This document shows, piece after piece, positions 1-8,224 of a stretch of DNA of 39,572 bases. Source of the stretch: Stigonema sp964246695 (GTDB lineage: Bacteria > Cyanobacteriota > Cyanobacteriia > Cyanobacteriales > Nostocaceae); the NCBI GenBank assembly GCA_964246695.1, contig CAXTSI010000014.1, forward strand, positions 1 through 39,572, written 5' to 3'. The translations under genes and the position numbers were made by a program. The notes beneath the pieces are model-generated. The model had not been told where the DNA came from, did not search any database, and saw only the letters and a list, made by a program, of their open reading frames with translations. How positions within the stretch are numbered: the first letter of the stretch is position 1; each line of letters opens with the position of its first letter.

Positions 1-112
1 AATTGCTAATTGCTAATTGCTAATTGCCATTAGCCACTAACCACTAACCACTAACCACTAACCACTAACCACTAACCACTAACTACTAACCACTAACCAC
101 TAACAATTAACA
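1..112. repeat. Two adjoining heptameric STRR arrays
   Basis: About 3.5 copies of TAATTGC (1-28) run into about eleven copies of CACTAAC (about 35-105), with one variant unit (CTACTAA near 84). Arrays of 7-bp units like this are the short tandemly repeated repetitive (STRR) sequences of filamentous cyanobacteria. The array ends only a few bases before the mobA start codon, so it makes up the visible upstream region of that gene. Confidence 0.9.
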
Positions 113-113
113 A

Positions 114-731
114 ATGACTAAATTAACTGCGATTGTTTTGGCAGGAGGTAGGAGTGAGAGGATGGGTCAGGATAAAGCCTTGATTCCTATTCAAGGTGTA
201 CCGCTGTTGCAATTAGTTTGTCGGGTGGCGGAAAGTTGTGCCGATACAGTCTACGTAGTCACTCCTTGGCAGGAACGCTATGAATATTTGCTACCACCTA
301 AAAGCCAATTTATCCGGGAAGTGCCTTTATTTGTTGAAAGTGGGAACGAACTGTTAGCACAGGGACCACTAGTTGGGTTTGCCCAAGGACTGGCGCATGT
401 GCAAACAGAATGGGTGCTACTACTAGCTTGCGATTTACCCAAGTTGCGAGTTGAGGTGTTGCAGGAATGGACAGCTAGACTAGATAGCGTAGGGGATGAG
501 GCGATCGCTGCTTTGGCTCACCATACTAAAGGATGGGAACCTTTGTGTGGTTTCTATCGCCGTCGCTGTTTACCAACTTTGATGGAGTTTATTCATCAAG
601 GGGGGCGATCGTTTCAAGGGTGGTTGAAGCAACATCCCGTGCAAGTTTTACCCTTGAGCGAACCCGAAATGCTTTTTAACTGTAATACCCCAGAGGACTT
701 ACTTCAATCCCTGACAGGGATTAGTAAATAG
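114..731 (+). CDS. mobA: Molybdenum cofactor guanylyltransferase MobA
   Basis: MobA transfers GMP from GTP to molybdopterin to make the guanine dinucleotide form of the molybdenum cofactor, in the cytoplasm. The N terminus shows the family nucleotide-binding signature LAGGRSERMGQDKAL (about residues 9-23), followed by LLLACDLPKL near residue 103, which carries the metal-binding Asp, and by a late FNCNTPEDL motif. The length of 205 residues fits the family. The start is the first ATG after the STRR array; no good Shine-Dalgarno is visible (TAACAATTAACAA precedes it). In cyanobacteria such enzymes usually serve nitrate reductase or other molybdoenzymes, but no such gene is in the window. The family assignment is clear. 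Confidence 0.93.
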   Translation: MTKLTAIVLAGGRSERMGQDKALIPIQGVPLLQLVCRVAESCADTVYVVTPWQERYEYLLPPKSQFIREVPLFVESGNELLAQGPLVGFAQGLAHVQTEWVLLLACDLPKLRVEVLQEWTARLDSVGDEAIAALAHHTKGWEPLCGFYRRRCLPTLMEFIHQGGRSFQGWLKQHPVQVLPLSEPEMLFNCNTPEDLLQSLTGISK

Positions 732-788
732 TTACTAATAAAATATAAGACCAGGACTTACGCAACACAGAGAGGGAGATATATAGAG

Positions 789-1137
789 ATGACATCCAAG
801 ATTTACGATATCGTGGGGGAATATGCGCTTCCCCGCTGACGGTGGGCAGAAGGTATATAATCAGATTCATCCAAAGCTACAGAGGGGTGATTCTGTGGAG
901 TTAGATTTTACGGGAGTTAAAGTTTTTGCGTCTCCATTCTTCAACTTTGCGATTGGGCAACTCCTGAAGGATATTGCAGCAGATGACCTTAATCGCTTGC
1001 TGAACTTTACCGCTCTCAATGAAAATGGGCTAAACGTTTTAGAGCGGGTCATTGCCAACGCCAAACGCTATTACTCCGACCCTCAGTATCGAGAAGCGGT
1101 GGATACTGTGCTAGAGGAGTACGCGGCTAATTTCTAG
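789..1137 (+). pseudogene. STAS-like (DUF4325-type) protein, frameshifted in a C run
   Basis: The intact frame from ATG 823 encodes 104 residues with LDFTGVKVFASPFFNFAIG, typical of the STAS-like DUF4325 family (small alpha/beta proteins thought to act in signalling or partner switching). The gene seems to start earlier: ATG 789 has a GGGAG Shine-Dalgarno at 774-778 and reads MTSKIYDIVGEYALP, but this frame stops at TGA 837. Dropping one C from CCCC at 831-834 joins the two parts as ...EYALP-ADGGQKVYNQ..., which looks like a natural N terminus. So either the gene carries a 1-bp insertion, or this is a sequencing error in a homopolymer, or translation really begins at 823, where no Shine-Dalgarno is seen. 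An upstream copy of AGGACTTACGCAAC (753-766) is a repeat-like sequence. Confidence 0.6.
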
Positions 1138-1579
1138 CGTATGGCGGTCAACCCCTTCGGGGAATTCAAAAGTCAAAAGTCAAAAGTCAAAATTAAGACA
1201 CGACCTAAATAAATTTACTTGCTCTGGAACAAGGGAGTAGTATTTTTTTTACTACGTGTTAGGAAATACATTTTTTCCATTTTCCATAAATGAATTTAGG
1301 GGAACCCGCACCTTTTTATTTTTTTGACTTGTTACCTTAGACTTTTGACAGGCGTGCGTTCGCGCAGCGGCGAGGAATTGGGAGAAGCGAGTGGTCATCC
1401 AGGCAGCTACTATACAGAACAAGTTAGTGGTGCGGTAGAGATAACAACAATACGCGCTATTGCATCGCCAGAAAGAACTGAAATTAGTGCAGCTTTTCAG
1501 TTTAAAATAAATGATTCAACTTGGAATTTAGTTAGCAGTACGTTTAGTGCAGTGATGCTGCTTGGCTCGGTAGGCGAAA
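1138..1579. other. Intergenic region with small repeats
   Basis: No convincing gene is seen. The stretch holds a small CCCC-TTC-GGGG hairpin (1152-1162), three to four AAAAGTC units (about 1168-1192), a T-rich hairpin GTAGTA...TACTAC near 1236-1255, and a palindromic GCGTTCGCGCAGCG block (about 1358-1371) of a kind dispersed in cyanobacterial genomes. A 96-codon open frame at 1324-1614 overlaps ilvN and resembles nothing I know, so I left it out. The ilvN promoter should lie in the 3' part. Confidence 0.6.
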
Positions 1580-2098
1580 ATGAAACATACCCTTTCAGTG
1601 CTTGTAGAAGATGAAGCGGGTGTTCTGTCCCGTATTTCTAGTTTATTTGCTCGTCGTGGCTTTAATATCGAAAGCCTTGCAGTTGGTCCAGCTGAGCAGG
1701 CTGGAATTTCTCGGATTACGATGGTTGTACCTGGTGACGATCGCGTGATCGAGCAACTTACCAAGCAACTATACAAGCTCATAAACGTCTTAAAGGTGCA
1801 GGATATTACGGAGACTCCTTGCGTAGAGCGAGAATTAATGCTACTTAAGGTGAATGCTACGAGCAGCAACCGCCCAGAAATTGTGGAACTGGCTCAGATT
1901 TTTCGGGCGCGAGTGGTAGACGTGGCAGAAGATTCTCTTACCCTGGAAGTTGTGGGAGACCCTGGTAAGATGGTGGCGATCGTGCAGGTGCTGCAAAAAT
2001 TCGGTTTAAGGGAAATAGCTCGCACTGGTAAAATCGCTTTGACTCGGGAGTCGGGTGTGAATACCGAGTTGCTTAAGTCTTTGGAAGCAAAGGTTTAG
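1580..2098 (+). CDS. ilvN: Acetolactate synthase small (regulatory) subunit
   Basis: This is the regulatory subunit of acetohydroxyacid synthase, which makes acetolactate or acetohydroxybutyrate in valine, leucine and isoleucine synthesis and confers valine feedback control on the catalytic subunit. The N terminus HTLSVLVEDEAGVLSRI is the hallmark ACT domain (about residues 3-75), with the conserved RRGFNIESLAVG stretch following; the C-terminal half (about 80-172) is the second ferredoxin-like domain. The length of 172 residues is standard. The ATG at 1580 gives the usual MKHTLSV start. The catalytic subunit gene is not adjacent, which is common in cyanobacteria. The assignment is very secure. 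Confidence 0.96.
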   Translation: MKHTLSVLVEDEAGVLSRISSLFARRGFNIESLAVGPAEQAGISRITMVVPGDDRVIEQLTKQLYKLINVLKVQDITETPCVERELMLLKVNATSSNRPEIVELAQIFRARVVDVAEDSLTLEVVGDPGKMVAIVQVLQKFGLREIARTGKIALTRESGVNTELLKSLEAKV

Positions 2099-2879
2099 TC
2101 GGAAACTTGACAATCCGTATAGCGCTTTCTTAATTACAGTCGGGTATACACAATATCGTAGGGGCGCGGTTTCCTCGCCCTTAGAATCTCGTCAATTCTG
2201 TTTCTTGGACGATGCCCCAAATGGGCTGCTGCACCCCCGTGTTCGCTATTATCTTTCTGAAAGGACCGAATTGAGTTATACACATGATGCTTAAGAGCGT
2301 ATAGTTACGTAAGTCCTAATTTTTTTTATTTAAAAGTCCCTAGTACCGCTCCCTTGGAATTAAAAATTAAAAATTAAAAATCGCGTTCGCGCCTCTGGTT
2401 GCGGTAGCGACGCACGAGTGCGCTACTCGTCTCGTTCGCGCAGCGGCGACCACTGGAGTTGAGAAGCTGCCTCGCGTTGCGAAGCAATCTAAAAGCTTGA
2501 AATACAAGGGTTTTGGCTGTTTGAGATGGTAGCGTTATTTCCGCCGTCATGTACTAGTACAGTATTCTTGTTTCTACAAATTTATTTGTGATTTTATTAT
2601 AAAATTAAAACATAACATAAAATGATTCAAATAAATTCTACTTTACAAACTTTTTATATAACAGCCATTAAGTTACTTACTGTTTAATGCATGATATGTA
2701 TAACTGGCAGTCACTTGAGCCAAATTAATTAAAAAATAAATATATTTTCTTTTTAAAGAGAGTTGCACATGCTTGTTAAGTGTCATAATTTTACGTGAAG
2801 ACAAAAAATAATAAACTTTTTAAATCAGGATTTTCTTCACCAATTTTTCAAATTAGAGCTTTATTAGCAACCCTATTAA
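2099..2879. other. Long intergenic region with degenerate repeats
   Basis: No gene is recognised in this stretch. It contains a GC-rich inverted motif (GGGGCG...CGCCC, about 2160-2180), GTTACGTAAGTCCT (2304-2317), which is the reverse complement with one mismatch of 753-766, an ATTAAAA heptamer array (2359-2381), and a dense block of GCGTTCGCG-type palindromes, including GTAGCG...CGCTAC and a TCTCGTTCGCGCAGCGGCG copy (about 2382-2480). From about 2560 to 2800 the DNA becomes very AT-rich. It looks like a landing area for small repeats. Confidence 0.55.
2359..2381. repeat. ATTAAAA heptamer STRR array
   Basis: About three tandem copies of the 7-bp unit ATTAAAA lie directly before a GCGTTCGCG palindromic block. 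The unit differs from those at 1-112 and 4400-4450 but has the same 7-bp period. Confidence 0.7.
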
Positions 2880-3159
2880 GTGGCGAAGCTATTAAAGGCG
2901 ATTGGAGACAGGGGATTGTACGAATTCCGTTGCCCGTTGCATTACAAATGCCTTTTGGATGGCAGTCGATTAGTTGTAATCGACCGCTCGCTCCAGAAAT
3001 ACCTGTTCTTGGTGTGGAAATATCAAAGACTGGCTCCTCTTGTCAGAGGGGATTTACAGATGTGATTTTGGCGGAGAAATTGAACGCGATTTCAATGCCG
3101 CAATCAATAGAGCTAGACACGCTCCTTGTGGATGGGGTGCTGCCGACAGTCCCAGTTGA
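2880..3159 (+). pseudogene. Relic of an IS200/IS605-type TnpB gene (C-terminal part)
   Basis: Two frames together retain the C-terminal signature of TnpB, the RNA-guided nuclease of IS200/IS605 elements. From 2880 to about 2984 one frame reads KAIGDRGLYEF followed by GSRLVVIDR; from about 2986 the +1 frame reads SRNTCSWCGNIKDWLLL, then the decayed zinc-finger half CDFGGEIERDFNAAINRARH, and stops at TGA 3157. The first CxxC is intact, but the second pair has become CxFG, so one zinc ligand is lost. There is a frameshift or small deletion near 2985, and the whole N-terminal half is missing. No TnpA and no clear element ends remain. This is a dead fragment. Confidence 0.8.
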
Positions 3160-3217
3160 ATCAGGAAGTTTGACTCATAGCTGTTAGTAATTGTGAGGAG
3201 AAATAGAAGGCAACTTT

Positions 3218-3325
3218 ATATAGCAATCCGTGGAGGAGAGCGTGAACGCGGAGAAACCCGGTAACTTTTAAGAAACCGGGTTTCTAAGGTGCTTAATTTT
3301 CACAAATCAAATAGGATTGCTATAT
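3218..3325. repeat. MITE-like element, 108 bp, with 12-bp terminal inverted repeats
   Basis: Perfect terminal inverted repeats ATATAGCAATCC (3218-3229) and GGATTGCTATAT (3314-3325) enclose an inner perfect 11-bp stem, AGAAACCCGGT (3252-3262) paired with ACCGGGTTTCT (3275-3285), around a 12-nt loop. It has no coding capacity. The nested palindrome is the usual structure of a small non-autonomous element in cyanobacteria. It sits between the TnpB relic and the response regulator gene. Confidence 0.8.
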
Positions 3326-3553
3326 GTTGTTTGTAAACAACGCGAAAGACTAAAAACTACCAGGGTGCATCTCGATTTTGCTATCTTGTCTTTTTTGTGA
3401 GACAGTCGTCTCGCCTGACAATATTTCTGGGTTGGCAAGATGCCTACTCTATAAGAGGTAGATTTACAAAACTGAGGTGCTTCATTTACAGACAGCTATT
3501 GTTACAACTTTCTGTTGCGAATTTATAGCTACAGTATTTGGAGGGATTTGCTG

Positions 3554-4228
3554 ATGTACAATGCTATTCGAGTGCTATTGGTTGATAGACATTCGCTAGT
3601 GCGAATCGGTATTGGTGCTACTCTGAGTGTCGAAAAAGACATGCTAATAGTGGGCGAAGCAACAGATGTCTATCAAGCACAACAACTCTGTAAGAAGCTC
3701 AAGCCTGATGTAGTGTTACTTGAACTAAACACGTTTGATTGCACATTACCTCAGGCAATAACTGACTTGCGTGAGTTCTGTCCGGAGGTGAAAGTACTAA
3801 TATTGACTGCCTTCGAGGATATGCACGTGGGTGATTTGGTTGCAGCAGGTGCAGTGGGGTGTGTACTCAAGGACGAAGAAACAGAGACATTAGTTCGTGC
3901 TATCCGCACAGCAGCACAGGGTGATACATGGTTTAGTCAAGCCACGATCAAGAAGCTGGTTCAATGGGAAACGGACAATCCCTACCAGACTCTAAAATCT
4001 ACTTTAACCCAACGAGAGAAACAGCTTCTAAGCATGATAGCTAAGGGTTGGGATAATTTTCGCATTGCTGCTGAGCTAAACCTGGCTCAACAAACAGTCA
4101 GAAATTACATCAGCCGCATCTACGCTAAGTTAGCAGTGAGTTCACGATCTGAGGCGATGGTATGGGCTATGAAAAATAGCTTAGCGGCGGAAGCAAGGCA
4201 TTTAGTGGGGTCAAGACATAAAAATTGA
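3554..4228 (+). CDS. LuxR/NarL-type response regulator with degenerate receiver
   Basis: This is a DNA-binding transcription factor of 224 residues. The N-terminal receiver domain (about 4-120) is followed by a LuxR-type helix-turn-helix (about 150-210) with LTQREKQLLSMIAKG and QQTVRNYISRIYAKL. The receiver departs from consensus: the acidic pocket DD is D11-R12, and the phospho-acceptor Asp is Glu57 (LLELN where LLDLN is usual). Thr85 and Lys106 are kept. It is therefore unlikely to be phosphorylated in the normal way and may be constitutively active or respond to another signal. ATG 3554 is preferred because GGAGGG at 3540-3545 is 8 nt upstream; an in-frame ATG at 3515 has no such site. It lies upstream of the polysaccharide cluster on the same strand and could regulate it, but that is inference. 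Confidence 0.9.
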   Translation: MYNAIRVLLVDRHSLVRIGIGATLSVEKDMLIVGEATDVYQAQQLCKKLKPDVVLLELNTFDCTLPQAITDLREFCPEVKVLILTAFEDMHVGDLVAAGAVGCVLKDEETETLVRAIRTAAQGDTWFSQATIKKLVQWETDNPYQTLKSTLTQREKQLLSMIAKGWDNFRIAAELNLAQQTVRNYISRIYAKLAVSSRSEAMVWAMKNSLAAEARHLVGSRHKN

Positions 4229-4623
4229 GTACACGAGTACCTATCAACAAGTTACTTGTGTACATGTGCAGACCTTGCAGTATGAGGTTAGGTTATATGT
4301 ATATGCCACTTCAACTGGCGCTAGCCAATAACAGAGCAGAAACGGAACTTTCAAGAATTAATATAGCGCTCCTAAATGATTCGTGAAAAAACATTGGTCG
4401 CTAATTGCTAATTGCTAATTGCTTTTTTACCATTAGCTATTAGCTATTAGCAGTCCTGTCTTTAACGGACACGCTACGCGAACACAAGAATTTCACGCTC
4501 TTATTTAGGTTTAGGACGCGCATTTGACCGCAAAGCTGCTCTGAGTTTCAGAGATTGAGTGTTGTCTTTGTCTCTAAAAAATGACTTAAAGGGGCGATCG
4601 ACCAGGACTTAAAAGGGTGATCT
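4229..4623. other. Intergenic region before the polysaccharide cluster
   Basis: No gene is seen. The region carries an STRR array (4400-4450), a GACACGCTACGCGAAC repeat-like block (about 4470-4485) and an ACCAGGACTTA sequence (about 4600-4611) shared with the repeat at 750-760. The promoter of the cluster presumably lies here, but no box could be named with confidence. Confidence 0.5.
4400..4450. repeat. STRR arrays (CTAATTG and CTATTAG units)
   Basis: About three copies of the CTAATTG unit (4400-4424) are followed, after a short T run, by about three copies of the related 7-bp unit TTAGCTA (4430-4450). Two sub-families of heptamer again lie side by side, as at the start of the window. Confidence 0.8.
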
Positions 4624-6603
4624 ATGGATTCTCACGAGCTCGTTCAAAAAACGACTAAGAGTGTATTTAGCCATTTGCTAAAACTGAGAAACCGCCATTT
4701 TCTCATTTTTGATGTCATTGTTTTTTTAATGACACCATTATTAGTGCTGTTGCTCCTGCGTTTAGATGACAATCTTCCTATCGCCACGTACTTATCAGAG
4801 CTGGCGATCGCAACATTACTGTTTTTAACAGTCAAACTCGGTGGATTTTGGAGTTTTGGTTTTTATCGGCGTTACTGGCGCTATGCAAGTATTGAGGAAC
4901 TCACATATATAGCCAAGCTGATTGTGGCTGTAGTGGTGGTTCAGATTTTGACATTTAATGTTATTCAACATATACCAGCGTTTGCTCTCGCTAAACTGCC
5001 ACAATCGCTACCATTTATCGACGGATTGCTTTCGTGCATTTTCATTGGGGCGCTACGTTTTAGCGTTCCGGTGGGGGAAAGAGTCAGCCAGCGATATGCA
5101 GGACATAAACCATGGGAGCGAGTATTGGTAGTCGGTGCTGGTAGTGCAGGGGTTTCCTTAGTGAAAGAAATGCAAATAAATCCCCATCTGGGTTTTCATC
5201 CGGTCGCCTTCATCGATGACGATCCAGGGAAAATAAATGTACACATTCGGGGTATTCCTGTAGTCGGCGATCGCGGCAAAATTCCCGATCTGGTGAAATC
5301 TCTTCACATCCACAAAGTGATTATTGCAATGCCTACAGTTGCTGGACGAGTCATTCGGGAAATCGTAGATATTTGCCAATCAACTGGAACTCAAACCAGC
5401 ACATTACCAGGAATACATGAAATATTGAATGGTCGTGTACGAGTGGAAAGCATTCGGGATGTACGAATTGAGGATTTGCTAAGACGCGAACCTGTACAGA
5501 TAGAAATTGAGCGAGTTTCCCAGTTTCTCCTCGGCAAGAAAGTTTTGATTACAGGCGCTGGTGGGTCAATTGGTAGCGAATTGTGTCGGCAAATTTTCAA
5601 ATGCCATCCTCAGGAAATGATACTTATAGGACATGGTGAAAATTCTGTGTTTAATATTCAACAAGAATTAGACCAACTTGTCCAAGTACTTAAACATGAT
5701 GGCAAAGCACAAGGATACACCCCTCGTCTTTCGACCTTTATTGCTGATATTCGCTTTCGCGATCGACTAAAACACGCTTTTGAGCGATTTCAACCTGAGG
5801 TGATTTTCCACGCTGCGGCTCATAAACATGTCCCCCTGATGGAATTAAATCCACCAGAAGCAATTACTAACAATGTAGTTGGGACAAAAAATTTGGTGGA
5901 ACTGGCGCTGGAATACGATGTGAAACATTTCGTGATGATTTCCACAGACAAAGCAGTGAATCCTACCAATGTGATGGGGGCTAGTAAGAGAGTCGCCGAA
6001 ATGTTAGTACTGCAAGCTGCTCAAAAAAGTGGCAAGCCTTATGTTGTTGTGCGTTTTGGCAACGTTCTGGGCAGTCGGGGTAGCGTCGTTCCCACTTTCA
6101 AAAAACAAATTGCAGCGGGTGGTCCAGTAACAGTTACCCATCCTGATATCTGTCGTTATTTCATGACCATCCCAGAGGCAGTTCAACTTGTTTTACAAAC
6201 TTCAGTACTTGGTCGCAGTGGTGAAGTATTGATGTTGAATATGGGCGAACCGGTCAAAATTGTTGACTTGGCAAAGGAACTCATTCGCCTTTCGGGATAT
6301 GAAGTCAACAAAGACATTGACATAGTGTTTACAGGGTTGCGGCCGGGGGAAAAGTTATTTGAGGAGTTGTTTATTGACGGAGAGGATTACGAACCAACCC
6401 AACACGAGAAACTGTTGGTTGTGAAAAATGCCAGTCGGATGGTTCCCGAAAATTTGGCTGATACTGTAGAAGCATTGTGTACAGCAGCAGCTAGAAATGA
6501 TGTCAATTGGATTTTGTTTTTGCTTGAGCAACTGGTGTTGGGGTATAGACCTAAATACTTAGAAAATTATCTGCCGGAGATGAAGGAAAAAATATTGCTG
6601 TAA
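4624..6603 (+). CDS. Membrane-bound nucleotide-sugar 4,6-dehydratase (PglF/CapD/WbpM family)
   Basis: The protein converts a UDP-N-acetylhexosamine to its 4-keto-6-deoxy form, the first step to bacillosamine- or QuiNAc-type sugars. At 659 residues it has the long-form layout: several N-terminal membrane segments (about residues 25-155), a Rossmann domain with VLVVGAGSAG (about 167-176), then the SDR catalytic domain with VLITGAGGSIGSELC (about 305-319) and STDKAVNPTNVMGASK (about 440-455). As in PglF and WbpM, the usual SDR Tyr of YxxxK is Met (MGASK). It is the first gene of the + strand cluster, with AGGG just upstream of the start. It pairs logically with the DegT aminotransferase at 25151. 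A short scrap homologous to 5338-5423 recurs at 21327-21413. The substrate is inferred from the family. Confidence 0.93.
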   Translation: MDSHELVQKTTKSVFSHLLKLRNRHFLIFDVIVFLMTPLLVLLLLRLDDNLPIATYLSELAIATLLFLTVKLGGFWSFGFYRRYWRYASIEELTYIAKLIVAVVVVQILTFNVIQHIPAFALAKLPQSLPFIDGLLSCIFIGALRFSVPVGERVSQRYAGHKPWERVLVVGAGSAGVSLVKEMQINPHLGFHPVAFIDDDPGKINVHIRGIPVVGDRGKIPDLVKSLHIHKVIIAMPTVAGRVIREIVDICQSTGTQTSTLPGIHEILNGRVRVESIRDVRIEDLLRREPVQIEIERVSQFLLGKKVLITGAGGSIGSELCRQIFKCHPQEMILIGHGENSVFNIQQELDQLVQVLKHDGKAQGYTPRLSTFIADIRFRDRLKHAFERFQPEVIFHAAAHKHVPLMELNPPEAITNNVVGTKNLVELALEYDVKHFVMISTDKAVNPTNVMGASKRVAEMLVLQAAQKSGKPYVVVRFGNVLGSRGSVVPTFKKQIAAGGPVTVTHPDICRYFMTIPEAVQLVLQTSVLGRSGEVLMLNMGEPVKIVDLAKELIRLSGYEVNKDIDIVFTGLRPGEKLFEELFIDGEDYEPTQHEKLLVVKNASRMVPENLADTVEALCTAAARNDVNWILFLLEQLVLGYRPKYLENYLPEMKEKILL

Positions 6604-6806
6604 TTGTGCCATAGCGACAAATTAGTTGACCACAATTGCAAATTATTTTTTATGAACTTAAAACCTTTCGCAATGCCTATGAAAGTAATTTATACAAATC
6701 AATACAAAGGTTTATTTTGAATAGACCTTTTATAATTTTAGTTACATATTGGCAATTTTACAATCATAAAGATAGCAAAATACCCAACAAATAGTATCTA
6801 CTTTAA

Positions 6807-8168
6807 ATGAAAATTTCGCCATTTAAAAACATCATTCAAATCTGGATTAAGTTGACAAATGGCTCAGTCAATCGTAAAATTTTTGGTGCAGCTGTTACGG
6901 TTGGTGTGGGAACAGCATTAGTCAAAGTTGTGGCTGTTATTAAAGAATTAGTTGTTGCATGGAAGTTTGGTACTCAGGATACTCTGGATGCATTTTTAAT
7001 TGCCTTGTTAGTTCCTTCTTTTATAATTACTGTCATAGCTGGCGCTTTGAATGCTGCTCTTATTCCTACATACATTCAGGTGCGAGAGCAGGAAGGTTTA
7101 AAGGCAGCTCAAAGACTGTTTTCTGGAGCAACATTCTGGAGTTTAGTACTGCTGCTAATCACGACAACATTAACGTTGATTACTGCACCATTGTATCTGC
7201 CGCTGATTGCTGGAGGGTTCAGTTCGGAAAAGTTAGACCTAACTTTTAAGCTGATGTGTGTGCTCTCGCCCTATGTTATTTTAAGCGCGATTATCATCAT
7301 GTTGAGTGCTGTTTTGAATGCAGGAGAGCGTTTTATTATCGCAGCTCTATCCCCGATTCTGACTTCATCTATTACTATCCTATTACTTTTAAAGTTTGAG
7401 TCTTGGGGAGTGTTTGCCTTAGCCGCAGGGCTAGTCCTTGGTGCAGTACTAGAAAGTGTTTTTCTGGGAGTAGCACTTCATCGCCAAGGAATTTCATTAT
7501 TGCCAAAATTATATCAAATAGACGCTAATATGCGTCAGACATTTAGTCAGTATTTACCAACAGTTGTTGGGCTGTTTTTAATGTCTAGCAGCACTGTAAT
7601 CGATCAATCGATGGCAGCAATGTTATCCCCTGGAAGCGTAGCAGCACTAAGTTATGGTAATAGAGTGGTTGCATTGCCCATAACTTTAGCCACTACAGCA
7701 CTAAGCACTGCTGTGATTCCCTATTTTTCAAAAATGATTGCTCTTCAAGATTGGACAGGTGTACTTCATACGTTTAAATATTACCTGCGGCTGAGTTTTG
7801 TAGTTACCGTACCACTTGCTGTAGTCTTAATTGTATTTTCTGAAATGATCGTACAAATCTTCTTTCAAAGAGGTTCGTTTACAGCTTACGATACTCATTT
7901 AGTTGCTCAAATTCAAGCTTGTTTTGCATTACAAATACCTTTTTATATAGCAAGTATTTTAGTAGTGCATTTAATTTTATCTATGCGATTAAACCATATT
8001 CTGATGTGGGGATCTGCCTGGAATGCAAGCATCAATATTACTCTGAATTATCTCTTTTCCCACTTTATGGGGATTTCAGGTATTGCTCTTTCAACAAGTT
8101 GCGTCTATATTTTTTCCTTTTTATTCTTATTTTCTTATGTCATAAAAAGAATTCCCAAAAATGCGTAG
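6807..8168 (+). CDS. MurJ/MviN-family lipid-linked oligosaccharide flippase
   Basis: This is a polytopic inner-membrane protein of 453 residues with about twelve hydrophobic segments, including IKELVVAWKFG and LDAFLIALLVPSF near the N terminus, both typical of the MurJ (MviN) branch of the MOP superfamily. MurJ moves lipid II across the membrane. Placed between a sugar-nucleotide dehydratase and glycosyltransferases, this copy most likely takes the part of Wzx and flips the lipid-linked repeat unit of the polysaccharide. It is somewhat shorter than canonical MurJ (about 510 or more residues), as if the last helices were missing. No PST-type Wzx is present elsewhere in the cluster, which supports the role. 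The family is secure; the substrate is inferred. Confidence 0.88.
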   Translation: MKISPFKNIIQIWIKLTNGSVNRKIFGAAVTVGVGTALVKVVAVIKELVVAWKFGTQDTLDAFLIALLVPSFIITVIAGALNAALIPTYIQVREQEGLKAAQRLFSGATFWSLVLLLITTTLTLITAPLYLPLIAGGFSSEKLDLTFKLMCVLSPYVILSAIIIMLSAVLNAGERFIIAALSPILTSSITILLLLKFESWGVFALAAGLVLGAVLESVFLGVALHRQGISLLPKLYQIDANMRQTFSQYLPTVVGLFLMSSSTVIDQSMAAMLSPGSVAALSYGNRVVALPITLATTALSTAVIPYFSKMIALQDWTGVLHTFKYYLRLSFVVTVPLAVVLIVFSEMIVQIFFQRGSFTAYDTHLVAQIQACFALQIPFYIASILVVHLILSMRLNHILMWGSAWNASINITLNYLFSHFMGISGIALSTSCVYIFSFLFLFSYVIKRIPKNA

Positions 8169-8224
8169 ATTAGGTGGTTTTTTCAATTAAAAGAGATATT
8201 AAAATTTTAGGAAAGGAAGGAAAA

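Noticed and set aside
1..112. Possible CRISPR array
   Set aside because: The period is 7 bp with no spacers; this is an STRR array.
1324..1614. Open frame of 96 codons before ilvN
   Set aside because: It begins in a repeat block, overlaps the ilvN start and shows no recognisable motif; likely chance.
2795..3187. Open frame of 130 codons from GTG
   Set aside because: The TnpB-like residues lie in the other two frames; this frame gives no family resemblance.
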